DNA of 64,000 nucleotides, taken from the NCBI RefSeq assembly GCF_021431925.1, contig NZ_CP090371.1:1426001-1490000 (forward strand). The letters are read 5' to 3'. Below the pieces are notes generated by a model. It was not told the DNA's origin. It saw only the letters and a program-made list of their open reading frames with translations, and did no database searches. This document shows positions 33,999 through 42,359 of this stretch, in pieces. The stretch comes from Halobaculum sp. CBA1158 (GTDB lineage: Archaea > Halobacteriota > Halobacteria > Halobacteriales > Haloferacaceae). Position numbers and translations under genes: made by a program. Within the stretch, counting starts at the first letter, position 1. Each line of letters begins with the position of its first letter.

Positions 33999-34781
33999 AT
34001 GCAGGGACAAGCCCAACAGCAGGCGTACGACCGGGGGATCACCATCTTCTCCCCGGACGGTCGCCTCTATCAGGTCGAGTACGCGCGAGAGGCGGTCAAA
34101 CGAGGCACGGCGAGCGTCGGCGTGCGAACCGAGGAGGGCGTCGTGCTCGCCGCGGACAAGCGCTCGCGCTCGGAGCTGATGGAGCCCGCTTCCGTCGAGA
34201 AGCTGCACAAGATCGACGACCACGTCGGCATCGCAAGCGCCGGCCACGTCGCCGACGCCCGCCAGCTCATCGACTTCGCTCGCCGGCAGGCGCAGGTGAA
34301 CCGGCTCCGCTACGGCGAGGAGATGGGCATCGAGACGCTGACGAAGACCGTCACCGACCACATCCAGCAGTACACCCAGGTCGGCGGCGCGCGCCCGTTC
34401 GGCGTCGCGCTCATCGTCGGCGGCATCGAGGACGGCGAGCCCCGCCTGTTCGAGACGGACCCCTCCGGGACGCCTTACGAGTGGAAGGCCCTCTCGATAG
34501 GCGCGAACCGGGCCGACGTGCGCGAACGCCTCGAGGAGGGGTACAGCGACGACCTCACGATCGAGGAGGGGATCGAACTCGCGCTCGCCGCGCTCGCGGA
34601 GTCCGGCGACGACGAGGGACTCGAACCCGACGGCGTCGGCCTCGCGACGATCGACGCCGCCGACGAGACGTACGTCGACCACGACGTCGCCTCCGTCGAG
34701 AGCTACCTCGACGAGTTCGGCCACCTCGTCGACGACGAGGACGACGGAGACGCCGACGGCGACGACGCGAGCGACGAGTAA
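33999..34781 (+). CDS. psmA: Proteasome alpha subunit
   Basis: This 260-residue protein has the alpha-type signature YDRGITIFSPDGRLYQVEYA followed by REAVKRGTASVGVRT, then KIDDHVGIASAGHVADARQL and RPFGVALIVGG. It forms the outer seven-membered rings of the 20S proteasome and gates substrate entry through its N-terminus. It lacks the catalytic Thr of beta subunits, as expected. The C-terminus is an acidic tail ending in a run of Asp/Glu, which would lie near the docking surface for ATPase rings. An A/T-rich stretch inside rnp2 (near 33792-33800, GGTATTTAG) might be an internal promoter. Confidence 0.96.
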   Translation: MQGQAQQQAYDRGITIFSPDGRLYQVEYAREAVKRGTASVGVRTEEGVVLAADKRSRSELMEPASVEKLHKIDDHVGIASAGHVADARQLIDFARRQAQVNRLRYGEEMGIETLTKTVTDHIQQYTQVGGARPFGVALIVGGIEDGEPRLFETDPSGTPYEWKALSIGANRADVRERLEEGYSDDLTIEEGIELALAALAESGDDEGLEPDGVGLATIDAADETYVDHDVASVESYLDEFGHLVDDEDDGDADGDDASDE

Positions 34782-35110
34782 CCGTACATCACCGCGACTC
34801 GCTCGCCGCGATCCGGCGTCGTCGTCGCCTCGCTTCGCCCGCCGCCGATTCCGGTGCTGCCGGACGTGTTCGTTCCACCTCCAGCCGCGTCGCCGCCGGT
34901 CCGCTCTGCGAACGGCCGGCGAGTCGGTTCGCGGACGAACGATTCGGCGAGCAGCATTCCGACGGGTGGTGTTCAAGCGAGCAGCGTGTCGGCGAGCGGC
35001 GTGTGACGAGCAGCGTGCCCGAAGGGGACAAATAACGCGAGGTCCGTCGCGGAAAACGATTTACTCGGTGTAGAATAACCCTTTTGCACCCCCGCGTGAT
35101 AGGCTCGTGC
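34782..35110. other. Intergenic region between psmA and gdh
   Basis: This 329-base gap has no convincing gene. The first half is GC-rich with no clear structure. From 34948 to about 35020 there are four degenerate copies of CGAGCAGCGTG at spacings of 30, 15 and 14 bases. A/T-rich DNA at 35051-35090 (AAAACGATTTACTC and TAGAATAACCCTTTTG) is the likely gdh promoter. Confidence 0.5.
34948..35017 (+). repeat. Degenerate short repeats upstream of gdh
   Basis: CGAGCAGC-type units begin at 34948, 34978, 34993 and 35007; the second and fourth read CGAGCAGCGTG and the third CGAGCGGCGTG. The near 15-base spacing could place them on similar DNA faces upstream of the gdh promoter, but function is unknown. 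Confidence 0.4.
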
Positions 35111-36172
35111 ATGAAGGCTATCGCAGTTCGTCGGGGCGACGACTCCCCGGTTCTCATCGAGAAGCCGCGGCCGGTGCCGGCCGACGGCGAGGCGCTGGTG
35201 CGAACGCTCAGGGTCGGCGTCGACGGGACCGACCACGAGGTGATCGCGGGGAGTCACGGCGGGTTTCCGGACGGCGCGGACCACATGGTGCTCGGGCACG
35301 AGGCGGTCGGCGTCGTCGAGGACCCCAACGGGACGGCGCTATCGCCGGGTGACGTGGTGGTGCCGACGGTACGACGGCGACCGAACGGGTCGAACGAGTA
35401 CTTCGCTCGCGGCGAGCCCGACATGGCACCTTCGGGGGAGTACCACGAGCGCGGGATCGAGGGCGCACACGGGTTCATGGCGGAGTACTTCACGAGCCCG
35501 GCCGAACACCTCGTCGAGTGTCCGCCGGAACTCACGGACCTGGGGTTCCTCGTCGAGCCGGCGTCGATCACCGAGAAGGCGATGGAGCACGCGCGGGCGA
35601 GTCGGTCGGCCTTCGAGTGGTCGCCCGAGTCGGCGTTGGTGCTGGGCAACGGGAGCCTGGGTCTGCTGACGGTCGCGATGCTTTCCGACTCCTTCGAGCG
35701 ACTGTACTGCCTCGGGCGACGCGACCGACCTGACCCGACGATCGACGTGATCGAGGCCCTGGGCGCGACGTACGTCGACTCCCGCGAGACGCCCGTCGAC
35801 GATGTCGCCGAGGCGCACGAGCCGGCGGACCTCGTCTACGAGGCGACCGGGTTCGCCCCCCACGCCTTCGAGGCGGTGGAGGCGCTCGCGCCGAACGGCG
35901 TCGCCGCCCTGCTGGGCGTCCCCGGCGACTGGGAGTTCGAACTGAACGGCGGCGCGATCCACCGGGAACTCGTCCTCCACAACAAGGCGCTGGTCGGCTC
36001 GGTGAACTCCAACGTCCGCCACTTCGAACGCGGCGTCGAGTCGATCGCGGCGCTGCCGGACTGGTTCACCGACGACCTCGTGACGGGCGTGTACGGACTC
36101 GACGAGTTCGAGCGAGCGTTCGACGACGACGACACCACTATCAAGACGGCGGTGGAACTCAGCGCACGATGA
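35111..36172 (+). CDS. gdh: Glucose 1-dehydrogenase (haloarchaeal MDR type)
   Basis: This 353-residue zinc-containing medium-chain dehydrogenase is almost a textbook haloarchaeal glucose dehydrogenase. MKAIAVRRGDDSPVLIEKPR is followed by VGVDGTDHEVIAGSHGGFP, where D38 replaces the usual Cys zinc ligand, then LGHEAVG with H63 and E64, and E149 in FLVEPASITEK. The nucleotide-binding part has LGNGSLGLLTVAML and CLGRRDRPDPT, fitting NADP+ use. It oxidises glucose to gluconolactone, opening the semi-phosphorylative Entner-Doudoroff route. The next gene, overlapping by four bases, is gfcR, the sugar-catabolism regulator, so the two are co-expressed. Confidence 0.95.
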   Translation: MKAIAVRRGDDSPVLIEKPRPVPADGEALVRTLRVGVDGTDHEVIAGSHGGFPDGADHMVLGHEAVGVVEDPNGTALSPGDVVVPTVRRRPNGSNEYFARGEPDMAPSGEYHERGIEGAHGFMAEYFTSPAEHLVECPPELTDLGFLVEPASITEKAMEHARASRSAFEWSPESALVLGNGSLGLLTVAMLSDSFERLYCLGRRDRPDPTIDVIEALGATYVDSRETPVDDVAEAHEPADLVYEATGFAPHAFEAVEALAPNGVAALLGVPGDWEFELNGGAIHRELVLHNKALVGSVNSNVRHFERGVESIAALPDWFTDDLVTGVYGLDEFERAFDDDDTTIKTAVELSAR

Positions 36173-36828
36173 AGAACGTCGACGACCTCATCGACGAGGC
36201 GGCGGAGTTGGCCGGGCGCGGGCTCTCGAAGGGAGAGATCGCCGACGAGTTGAACGTCTCTCGCGAGACCGCCTCCTGGCTGGTCGACCGCTCGGGCGCA
36301 CAGCCCGCCGGTGCCGACGACGGCGACGACGGCGACGGCGGCGATAGGGGCGGTCCGGCGGGTCCCCAGGACATCCACGTCGACTGGTCCACGGTCGGAC
36401 GCGACTCCACGCGACTCACCCACGTCGGGAGCGCGATGGCCGACCTGCTCGCCAAGGAGGGCGAGGCGGTCGACCTCACCGTCGGCATCGAGAAGGCCGG
36501 CACGCCGCTGGCGACGACGATCGCCCGCGAACTCGACACGGATCTCGCGGCGTACGCCCCCGCGAAACACCAGTGGGACGAGGGCGACCTCGACCAGACC
36601 GGCGGCGGCTTCTCGCGAAACTTCGCGACGATCCGCGGCCGCGAGTGCTACGTCGTCGACGACACCGTCACGTCCGGCACGACGCTCACCGAGACCGTCG
36701 AGGCCGTCAAGGCCGAGGGCGGTCAGCCCCGCGCGTGCGTCGTCATCGTCGACAAGCAGGGACTCGACGAGGTCGACGGGGTCCCCGTCTACTCGCTGAT
36801 CAACGTCGTCGGCGTCGGTCGGGACTGA
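36169..36828 (+). CDS. gfcR: Transcriptional regulator GfcR (HTH plus PRTase-like domain)
   Basis: This 219-residue protein has an N-terminal helix-turn-helix (MKNVDDLIDEAAELAGRGLS then KGEIADELNVSRETASWLV) and, after an Asp/Gly linker (45-65), an orotate-PRTase-like domain with VGIEKAGTPLATTIA and the PRPP loop CYVVDDTVTSGTTLTET. PyrE-like proteins of this design activate glucose and fructose degradation genes in haloarchaea, where they are called GfcR. The PRTase fold probably senses a phosphorylated sugar intermediate. Start ATGA-overlaps the gdh stop. A true orotate phosphoribosyltransferase is unlikely because of the HTH and the gdh neighbour. Confidence 0.88.
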   Translation: MKNVDDLIDEAAELAGRGLSKGEIADELNVSRETASWLVDRSGAQPAGADDGDDGDGGDRGGPAGPQDIHVDWSTVGRDSTRLTHVGSAMADLLAKEGEAVDLTVGIEKAGTPLATTIARELDTDLAAYAPAKHQWDEGDLDQTGGGFSRNFATIRGRECYVVDDTVTSGTTLTETVEAVKAEGGQPRACVVIVDKQGLDEVDGVPVYSLINVVGVGRD

Positions 36829-36971
36829 TCCGTCGAGGGCGTCGCGTCATCGGGCCGACCGGGTGGGGTCGCCGCCGCGGTGCCGGCGGCCGACGCACGC
36901 GCACCGCGCCGCCGTCGGTCGGGGTCGGCGGCGTCACAACCTCTATGAACCGGAGTCGCCTACGCGCTCGT

Positions 36972-37319
36972 ATGGCATTCCAATCCGAAAGCGAACTGAC
37001 GGCCGAGGAGGCCACAGAGCGCGTCGAGGAAGTCCTCGCCGACAACGACGTGGTGCTGTTCATGAAGGGCAACCGGCTGATGCCCCAGTGCGGCTACTCG
37101 AAGCGCGCGCTCGGCCTCATTTCCGAGCACGTCGAGGAGTTCGAGACGGTCGACGTGCTCCCCGCGCTCCCCGAGTACCGCGCGGCGCTGGAGGAGACGA
37201 GCGGCTGGGAGACCATTCCGCAGACGTTCGTCGACGGCGAGTTCGTCGGGGGGAGCGACGTGCTCGCGGAACTGGACGAGCGTGGCGAGTTAGCCGAGAC
37301 CCTCGGCGTCGACGAGTAG
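36972..37319 (+). CDS. Monothiol glutaredoxin family protein
   Basis: This 115-residue protein has a thioredoxin fold with active site CGYS (Cys40 in MPQCGYSKRA), the FMKGN strand before it, TIPQTFVDGEFVGGSDVLAEL with the cis-Pro TIPQ, and the GGSD glutathione-loop. It is close to the CGFS monothiol glutaredoxins that handle iron-sulfur clusters. Haloarchaea use gamma-glutamylcysteine rather than glutathione, so the thiol ligand may differ. The ATG at 36972 lies about 28 bases after a weak CTCTATGA box. It stands alone downstream of gfcR. Confidence 0.9.
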   Translation: MAFQSESELTAEEATERVEEVLADNDVVLFMKGNRLMPQCGYSKRALGLISEHVEEFETVDVLPALPEYRAALEETSGWETIPQTFVDGEFVGGSDVLAELDERGELAETLGVDE

Positions 37320-37512
37320 CCCGCGCGAGTGCCGGCATGTCCGGGCGCGTCTCCGACTCGCGTGAGACACCGTCACGGGGTGGAAGCTGCCGGGGACAGG
37401 TGTTTTACGCGCTCGGCCCGTAGGTACCGGCGAGTAGGGACGGAACTCACGGCCAGCCGCGCGACGCAGCAAGTACCCATCACGTCCACCCACATCGTTC
37501 ATCACCTCACAC

Positions 37513-38073
37513 ATGACAGGCCGCGTATACCGACTTCACTCGACGCTCGAACTGCCACTCGAAGACCTCCAGGACCACTTCGACGAGGACCCCGAACTCC
37601 CGGAGGGAGTCGAGGACGTCGACATCAACAGGCGTAACAACACGCTGATCCTCAAGGCGGTCTCGGACGACGAGTCGATCGGCAAGTACACCCCGACCGC
37701 CCAGTTGAAGGCGAGCGTCTCCGAGACCCGCGTGTACGAGGAGGAGCCGCCTCGGACCGGCGGCGGTTGGATGCAGGAGGAGGAAGAGGAGATCCCCTCC
37801 GAACTCGTCGAGTTCGCCTGCTTCAAGGGCGACCGCGAGACCGTGCTCCAGAACACCGCGCTCCAGTACCAGATGTTCCTCGTTCTCCGGGAGATCGCCC
37901 TGCTGTCGGAGAAGGGGACGCTCACCGCCATCACCGAGATCGACGAGGAGTTGCACGCCCACCGCATCGTCGAGGGCGAGGAGCGACCCGCGAGCGTCGA
38001 GGTCGTCGAGACGCCCGACCGCAACTCCGAGAAGGGCGGCGTCGAGTGGCGCGACAACAAGTTCATCAGCTGA
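37513..38073 (+). CDS. Conserved haloarchaeal protein of unknown function
   Basis: This 186-residue soluble protein has no family I can name with confidence. The N-terminal 75 residues alternate acidic turns and beta strands (TGRVYRLHSTLELPLEDLQD, VDINRRNNTLILKAVSDDES). A central Glu-rich patch (GGWMQEEEEEIPSEL) is followed by a helical region with a Cys (FACFKGDRETVLQNTALQYQ) and a final hydrophilic tail. There is no catalytic signature or membrane segment. The clean codon usage and acidic composition show it is a real gene. A GTTTTACG stretch near 37402-37410 is the nearest A/T-rich promoter candidate. Confidence 0.85.
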   Translation: MTGRVYRLHSTLELPLEDLQDHFDEDPELPEGVEDVDINRRNNTLILKAVSDDESIGKYTPTAQLKASVSETRVYEEEPPRTGGGWMQEEEEEIPSELVEFACFKGDRETVLQNTALQYQMFLVLREIALLSEKGTLTAITEIDEELHAHRIVEGEERPASVEVVETPDRNSEKGGVEWRDNKFIS

Positions 38074-38170
38074 TCGGGCACCCTGACGGGTGACACGGAC
38101 TCGTTTCGGCCGATCCGGTCCCGTTCCGATTTCGCCTCCGCGGTGTCGGTCACAAGACCTTTAGCCTTCT

Positions 38171-38180
38171 AATTATATCT
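38171..38180 (+). promoter_or_regulatory. TATA-like promoter for the 38192 gene
   Basis: AATTATATCT is the most A/T-rich stretch nearby and lies 12-21 bases before the ATG, with TTAG further upstream at 38161-38164. A start site inside or just after the ATG region, or an unusual spacing, would be needed, so the exact box is uncertain. Confidence 0.35.
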
Positions 38181-38191
38181 AATTACCACGC

Positions 38192-39175
38192 ATGGCCGAC
38201 TCACAGCAGCAGTTCCCGGAGTATCTGGACGTGGATTACACCGACGGCGAGGGAGAGTCGCCGGCCGACTACCCGAGCATCGAGCACAAGCTCGAGAAGG
38301 CGCTGGAGGTCGTCGAGACGGGGCTGCGCGAGTACGACAACCCCGCGGTGATGTGGACCGGCGGGAAGGACTCGACGCTCACGCTGTACTTCGTGAAGGA
38401 GGTCGTCGAGCAGCACGACGAACTGGAACTGCCGACCACCGTCTTCATCGACCACTACCAGCACTTCGACGAGCTGATGGACTTCGTCGAACACTGGGCC
38501 GACGAGTGGGACCTCGAGGTCAAGTGGGCACGCAACACCGACGTCGGCGAGTACGTCGACGAGAACGGCCTGGAGCCGGGCGACGACATCCCGGTCGAGG
38601 CGCTCTCAGAGCACAACCAGCACCACATCCGGGACATCCTGGAGTACGAGGAGGACACCTTCCCGTTCCTGCTGGACACGTACGTCGGTAACCACCTGCT
38701 GAAGACGGTCGCGCTCAACGACACCCTCGAGAGCGAGGACATCGACGGCATCATCTCCGGCATCCGGTGGGACGAGCAGGAGGCCCGCGCCGACGAGACG
38801 TTCTTCTCGCCGCGCCACGACCCCGACATCTACCCGCCCCACGACCGGATCCAGCCGATCCTGCAGTTCGAGGAGGCCGACGTGTGGGACGCCTTCTGGT
38901 ACTTTGTCGTGCCCGAAACCGTCGAGGGCTACCCCGAGGACGGCTACGTTCCCCAGGGGTTCGACGACCTGCCGGAGGGCATCGAGATCGAGGACATCCC
39001 GGTGTCGCCGAAGTACTTCGCGGGCTTCCGCTCGCTGGGCTCGGAGATCTCGACGGACAAGTCCGCCGAGGAGCCCGCCTGGCTGCAGGACATGGAGAAC
39101 ACGACCGAGCGCGCCGGCCGCGCCCAGGACAAGGAGGACCTGATGGAGCGCCTCCGCGACCTGGGCTACATGTGA
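38192..39175 (+). CDS. PAPS-reductase/CysD-like PP-loop ATPase
   Basis: This 327-residue protein has an adenosine-nucleotide alpha-hydrolase core. The PP-loop is MWTGGKDSTLTLY (G57-G58-K59-D60-S61), followed by FIDHYQHFDELMDFVEHWAD and GIRWDEQEARADETFFSPRHD, patterns shared by PAPS reductases and the CysD subunit of sulfate adenylyltransferase. There is no CysN, CysI or other sulfate-assimilation gene nearby, and the C-terminal Cys-Gly-x-x-Cys of PAPS reductase is not seen. So it may act on another substrate, for example in a tRNA or cofactor thiolation step. Family is secure, reaction is not. Confidence 0.87.
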   Translation: MADSQQQFPEYLDVDYTDGEGESPADYPSIEHKLEKALEVVETGLREYDNPAVMWTGGKDSTLTLYFVKEVVEQHDELELPTTVFIDHYQHFDELMDFVEHWADEWDLEVKWARNTDVGEYVDENGLEPGDDIPVEALSEHNQHHIRDILEYEEDTFPFLLDTYVGNHLLKTVALNDTLESEDIDGIISGIRWDEQEARADETFFSPRHDPDIYPPHDRIQPILQFEEADVWDAFWYFVVPETVEGYPEDGYVPQGFDDLPEGIEIEDIPVSPKYFAGFRSLGSEISTDKSAEEPAWLQDMENTTERAGRAQDKEDLMERLRDLGYM

Positions 39176-39327
39176 AAACCGCGCCGTAACGCGACCGACA
39201 GTCGGAACCCACCGGCCGACGGAACCGGCCGTGACCCGTCACCCGCCCTCCAGCACCTTCCACTCCCCCTCGTCGCCGAAGTCGCCGAACCGTCACGGGT
39301 AAGGTCGCCTCGCCGCGTACCGACGGT

Positions 39328-40089
39328 ATGAACGACGACGCCGAGTCCGACCCGACCGACACCGCGGACGCGACCCCCGACGGCGCGTACGTCGGGCTGT
39401 TCTCCGGCGGCAAGGACTCCTCGTGGGCGGTGTACAGGGCACTAGAACGCGGGCTCCCGGTCGAGCGACTGCTGACGGTCCACCCCGCGGGCGACTCGTA
39501 CATGTATCACGTCCCCGAGACGCGCCTCGCGGCGCTTGCGGCCGAGAGCATCGGCGTCCCGCTGGTGGAGGTCGAACCAGACGACTTCGACGCCGCCGAG
39601 ACGACGGACTCGGGCGCGCAGGGCGACAGCGAACTGGAGCCGATGGAGGCGGCGCTGTCGGATCTGGCCGACGAGATCGACCTGGCGGGCGTCACCGCCG
39701 GCGCGGTCGAGTCGGAGTTCCAGACGAGTCGGATCGAGGCCATGTGCGACCGACTCGGGATCGAGCTGTTCGCGCCCCTGTGGCAGCGCGATCCGCGGAC
39801 GCTCGCCGAGGAGATGCTCGAAGCGGGCTTCGATATCACGATCCTCCAGGTCGCGGCCGCGGGACTTGACGAGTCGTGGCTCGGGCGGACGCTCGACGGC
39901 GACGCGCTCGCGGAGCTCTCGGACTTGCACGAGGAATACGGCGTTCACCTGCTCGGCGAGGGCGGCGAGTTCGAGACGTTCGTCACCGACGGGCCGCACA
40001 TGGATCGACCGGTCGAGTTGGAGTACGACACGGAGTGGGAGGGGACTCGCGGCCGGATCCGGGTGACGGAAGCGAGACTCGGCGAATGA
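39328..40089 (+). CDS. dph6: Diphthine--ammonia ligase (Dph6-type PP-loop ATPase)
   Basis: This 253-residue protein has the PP-loop LFSGGKDSSWAVY (S26-G-G-K-D-S-S32), the diphthine-ligase stretch YHVPETRLAALAAESIGVP, GVTAGAVESEFQTSRIEAMC and the C-terminal signature LLGEGGEFETFVTDGP. It amidates diphthine on elongation factor 2 using ATP and ammonium, the last diphthamide step. It is the usual archaeal length. A GGTAAG box lies 25-30 bases before the ATG. It is the second PP-loop protein in a row, after the CysD-like gene, and converges with the nucleotidyltransferase gene. Confidence 0.9.
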   Translation: MNDDAESDPTDTADATPDGAYVGLFSGGKDSSWAVYRALERGLPVERLLTVHPAGDSYMYHVPETRLAALAAESIGVPLVEVEPDDFDAAETTDSGAQGDSELEPMEAALSDLADEIDLAGVTAGAVESEFQTSRIEAMCDRLGIELFAPLWQRDPRTLAEEMLEAGFDITILQVAAAGLDESWLGRTLDGDALAELSDLHEEYGVHLLGEGGEFETFVTDGPHMDRPVELEYDTEWEGTRGRIRVTEARLGE

Positions 40090-40117
40090 CGCTCCGGAGT
40101 TCTGAGGGGTAGTCCCG

Positions 40118-41086
40118 CTACTCGTCGTTGGTGAGTCGGGAGTGTGCGCCGACCAGCGCGCCCGAGAGGTCGAGACCGTCGACGACGACCTCCTCGTCGA
40201 CGATACTGCGACGCATGTCGGCGTCACGGATCGTCGCGTTCGCGAACACGACCGAGCGGTCGATCGAGGAGTCGACGATCTCGGCCCCCGGAAGCACGTA
40301 CACGCTCTCTCCCAGGTCGCTGTTCTCGACGGTCGCGTCCGGGTGGACGACGGCCTCGCCGTCGAGGTACCACTCCACGGCGTCGAGGTAGCTCTCGGGG
40401 GTGCCGATGTCGAACCACGCGCCGTCGAAGGTGAACGCGTGGACGGGCTGGCGCGACTGGAGCCACTGGATGAACCACCCGGGCTCGTCGGGGTTGTTGC
40501 CGTCGGAGAGGTACTCCTCGAAGTCGGGCAACGTCTCCTGCGGGAACGCGTAGCAGGCGATGGAGACCAGCGTGCTGTTCGGGTCGTCGGGCTTCTCCTG
40601 GAAGTCGACGACGCGGTCCCCGTCTAACTCCACCAGTCCGTAACTCTTCGCGCGCTCGCGCGACCCCACGTCGTAGGCGGCCAGCGCCGGCGTCCCCTTC
40701 GCCTCGAAGAAGTCGACGAACTCGCCCACGTCGAAGGAAATGAGGTTGTCGCCGGCGACGACGATCAGGTCGTCGTCGACGCCCTCGCGCTCGATGAGTT
40801 GGGCGAGCGCGCCGACGACGCCGAACTTCTCCGACTCGGCGGTCGTGTCCTCCACGGAGACGGTCGGTTTCTCGAACGACGAGTCGGCGAGGTACGACTC
40901 GAACTCCCCGGCGAAGCGCTCGTTCGTGGAGACGAACACCTCGTCGACCCGGTCGTCGGCCTCCAGGTCCGCGAATATCTCGTCGATGACGGTCCCGTCG
41001 CCGACCGGCAGGAACATCTTGGGTCGGTTGCGCGTGATCGGCCAGAGTCTCGTCGCGTATCCACCCGCGAGGACGACTGCCTTCAT
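40118..41086 (-). CDS. Sugar-1-phosphate nucleotidyltransferase
   Basis: This 322-residue enzyme has the nucleotidyltransferase N-terminus MKAVVLAGGYATRLWPITRN with RPKMFLPVGDGTVIDEIF, the metal-site VVAGDNL, YGLVELDGDRVVDFQEKPDD and FDIGTPESYLDAVEW. A C-terminal left-handed beta-helix (about 255-315, hexapeptide turns such as VVHPDATVENSDLGESVYVL) follows. It activates a hexose-1-phosphate with UTP or dTTP for glycan or exopolysaccharide synthesis. The exact sugar cannot be told; related haloarchaeal enzymes serve S-layer N-glycosylation. No glycosyltransferase lies nearby. Confidence 0.9.
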   Translation of the reverse strand: MKAVVLAGGYATRLWPITRNRPKMFLPVGDGTVIDEIFADLEADDRVDEVFVSTNERFAGEFESYLADSSFEKPTVSVEDTTAESEKFGVVGALAQLIEREGVDDDLIVVAGDNLISFDVGEFVDFFEAKGTPALAAYDVGSRERAKSYGLVELDGDRVVDFQEKPDDPNSTLVSIACYAFPQETLPDFEEYLSDGNNPDEPGWFIQWLQSRQPVHAFTFDGAWFDIGTPESYLDAVEWYLDGEAVVHPDATVENSDLGESVYVLPGAEIVDSSIDRSVVFANATIRDADMRRSIVDEEVVVDGLDLSGALVGAHSRLTNDE

Positions 41087-41229
41087 GCGAGCCACGTTAC
41101 GCCCGACCGACAAGGGTCTTTCCTCTCCCGCGGTCACGGGTCCGGGGACGAGGCGTCGGCCCCGGTGTCGTCGGGTCGGCGACGGTGCGAGCCGAAAGTG
41201 ATTCGGTCGCGTCGGGACTCTCACGTGTC

Positions 41230-41514
41230 ATGCCGGAGCGAACGACCCGCGAGCGGATCGCCGACGCCCTCCGCGCGCAGCCACGCGACGCGAGCGCGCT
41301 CGCCGCCGAATTCGACGTGACGCGCGCCGCCGTGTACGACCACATCGAGCACGTCTCGCGGTCGGTCCCCGAGGGCCAGCAACTCCTCGTCGCGCCCCCG
41401 GAGTGTCGCGACTGCGGCTTCGACGGGTTCGACGACCGGATCAACACTCCATCACGGTGTCCCAAGTGCAAGGGCGAGAACGTCGAGGAACCGACGTTCG
41501 TGATCGAGGCGTAA
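41230..41514 (+). CDS. Small HTH plus zinc-ribbon transcription regulator
   Basis: This 94-residue protein has an N-terminal HTH (RERIADALRAQPRDASALAA, EFDVTRAAVYDHIEHVS) and a C-terminal zinc ribbon with CRDC (residues about 59-62) and CPKC (about 77-80). It matches the archaeal family of HTH proteins fused to a Zn ribbon. It probably binds DNA directly; target genes are unknown. The ATG at 41230 gives a start just before the HTH; a start 15 codons upstream would add an unconserved tail. It is divergent from the nucleotidyltransferase gene and converges with the DJ-1 gene. Confidence 0.88.
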   Translation: MPERTTRERIADALRAQPRDASALAAEFDVTRAAVYDHIEHVSRSVPEGQQLLVAPPECRDCGFDGFDDRINTPSRCPKCKGENVEEPTFVIEA

Positions 41515-41557
41515 CACGGGGCCAGACGGAACACCTTCCCTCGGGTCTCGTTACCGA

Positions 41558-42253
41558 TCAGGCCGGAACCTCGATTCCCAGTTCCTCGAGGAGCGTCGCG
41601 GCGGCGGCCGACGACGATCCGGGACCCCGAGCGGTGATCAGGTCGCCGTCGACCGTGACCGACGTGTCGGCGTCGAGTTCGGCGTCGAAGTTCCCGCCGG
41701 CGGCGACGACCTCGTCCTCCACCCAGTAGGGGAGCTTGCGACCGTCGATCCGGTCGTGATCGTCGACGATCCCCTCCTCCCACTCGTTCGGGAAGCCGGT
41801 CACGTCGCGACCGGCGACGAGGAACCCGCCGTCCGAGTCGCGGGCGAACGCGAGGATTCCGACGGCGTGGCAGACGACCAGCGCGACGCCGTCGTCGCCC
41901 TCGACGGCCTCCCGGAGGGCCGCCCGAGCGTGGCCGTCCTGATTCACGTCCCACTCGGTGCCGTGGCCGCCGGGGAACACGACGGCGTCGTAGTCGCCGG
42001 CGTCGACCGCGGCCAGCGGCTCCGGATCACGCAGTCGATCGTCGCTCTCGTGGATCTCGCGATAGCGCTCGACCGTCTCCTCGCCCACGTCCTCGGGATC
42101 GAGCGAGCGGTCGTCCACGACCGGCGGCGACCCGGACGGCGTCGCGGCCGTCACGTCGACACCCGCCGAATCGAGCGTCGTGAGCGGCTCGATACACTCC
42201 TCCGCCCAGTACCCCTCCTCGCTGATAATGAATAGCGCGGTCGGATGACTCAT
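41558..42253 (-). CDS. DJ-1/PfpI family protein (Hsp31-like glutamine amidotransferase fold)
   Basis: This 231-residue protein has a class I amidotransferase-like fold: TALFIISEEGYWAEECIEPL, then DAVVFPGGHGTEWD and the nucleophile elbow LVVCHAVGIL with Cys128-His129. The elbow and the EEC segment near the N-terminus match the Hsp31 branch, members of which act as glyoxalases/deglycases or holdases. The length (231) also fits Hsp31 rather than short DJ-1. It is likely a stress or carbonyl-detoxifying enzyme in the cytoplasm. No operon partners. Confidence 0.87.
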   Translation of the reverse strand: MSHPTALFIISEEGYWAEECIEPLTTLDSAGVDVTAATPSGSPPVVDDRSLDPEDVGEETVERYREIHESDDRLRDPEPLAAVDAGDYDAVVFPGGHGTEWDVNQDGHARAALREAVEGDDGVALVVCHAVGILAFARDSDGGFLVAGRDVTGFPNEWEEGIVDDHDRIDGRKLPYWVEDEVVAAGGNFDAELDADTSVTVDGDLITARGPGSSSAAAATLLEELGIEVPA

Positions 42254-42330
42254 TCCTCTTCTAGTCCGAGCGCGACCCCGGAAAGCGTGACGGCGACGGA
42301 ACCGCTGGACTACGCCGCGTGCCCGCGTCG

Positions 42331-42336
42331 TTTATA
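42331..42336 (+). promoter_or_regulatory. TATA box for the 42360 gene
   Basis: TTTATA lies 24-29 bases before the ATG at 42360, in the classic position for a leaderless archaeal transcript. Confidence 0.55.
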
Positions 42337-42359
42337 CCGTCCCGCACGCAACGGCGGGC

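Noticed and set aside
34789-35157. Minus-strand frame of about 120 codons upstream of gdh
   Set aside because: The peptide is Arg/Ser/Pro-rich, unlike haloarchaeal proteins, and it covers the gdh promoter and start.
36169-36828. Gene as orotate phosphoribosyltransferase pyrE
   Set aside because: An N-terminal HTH and coupling to gdh point to the PyrE-like regulator GfcR.
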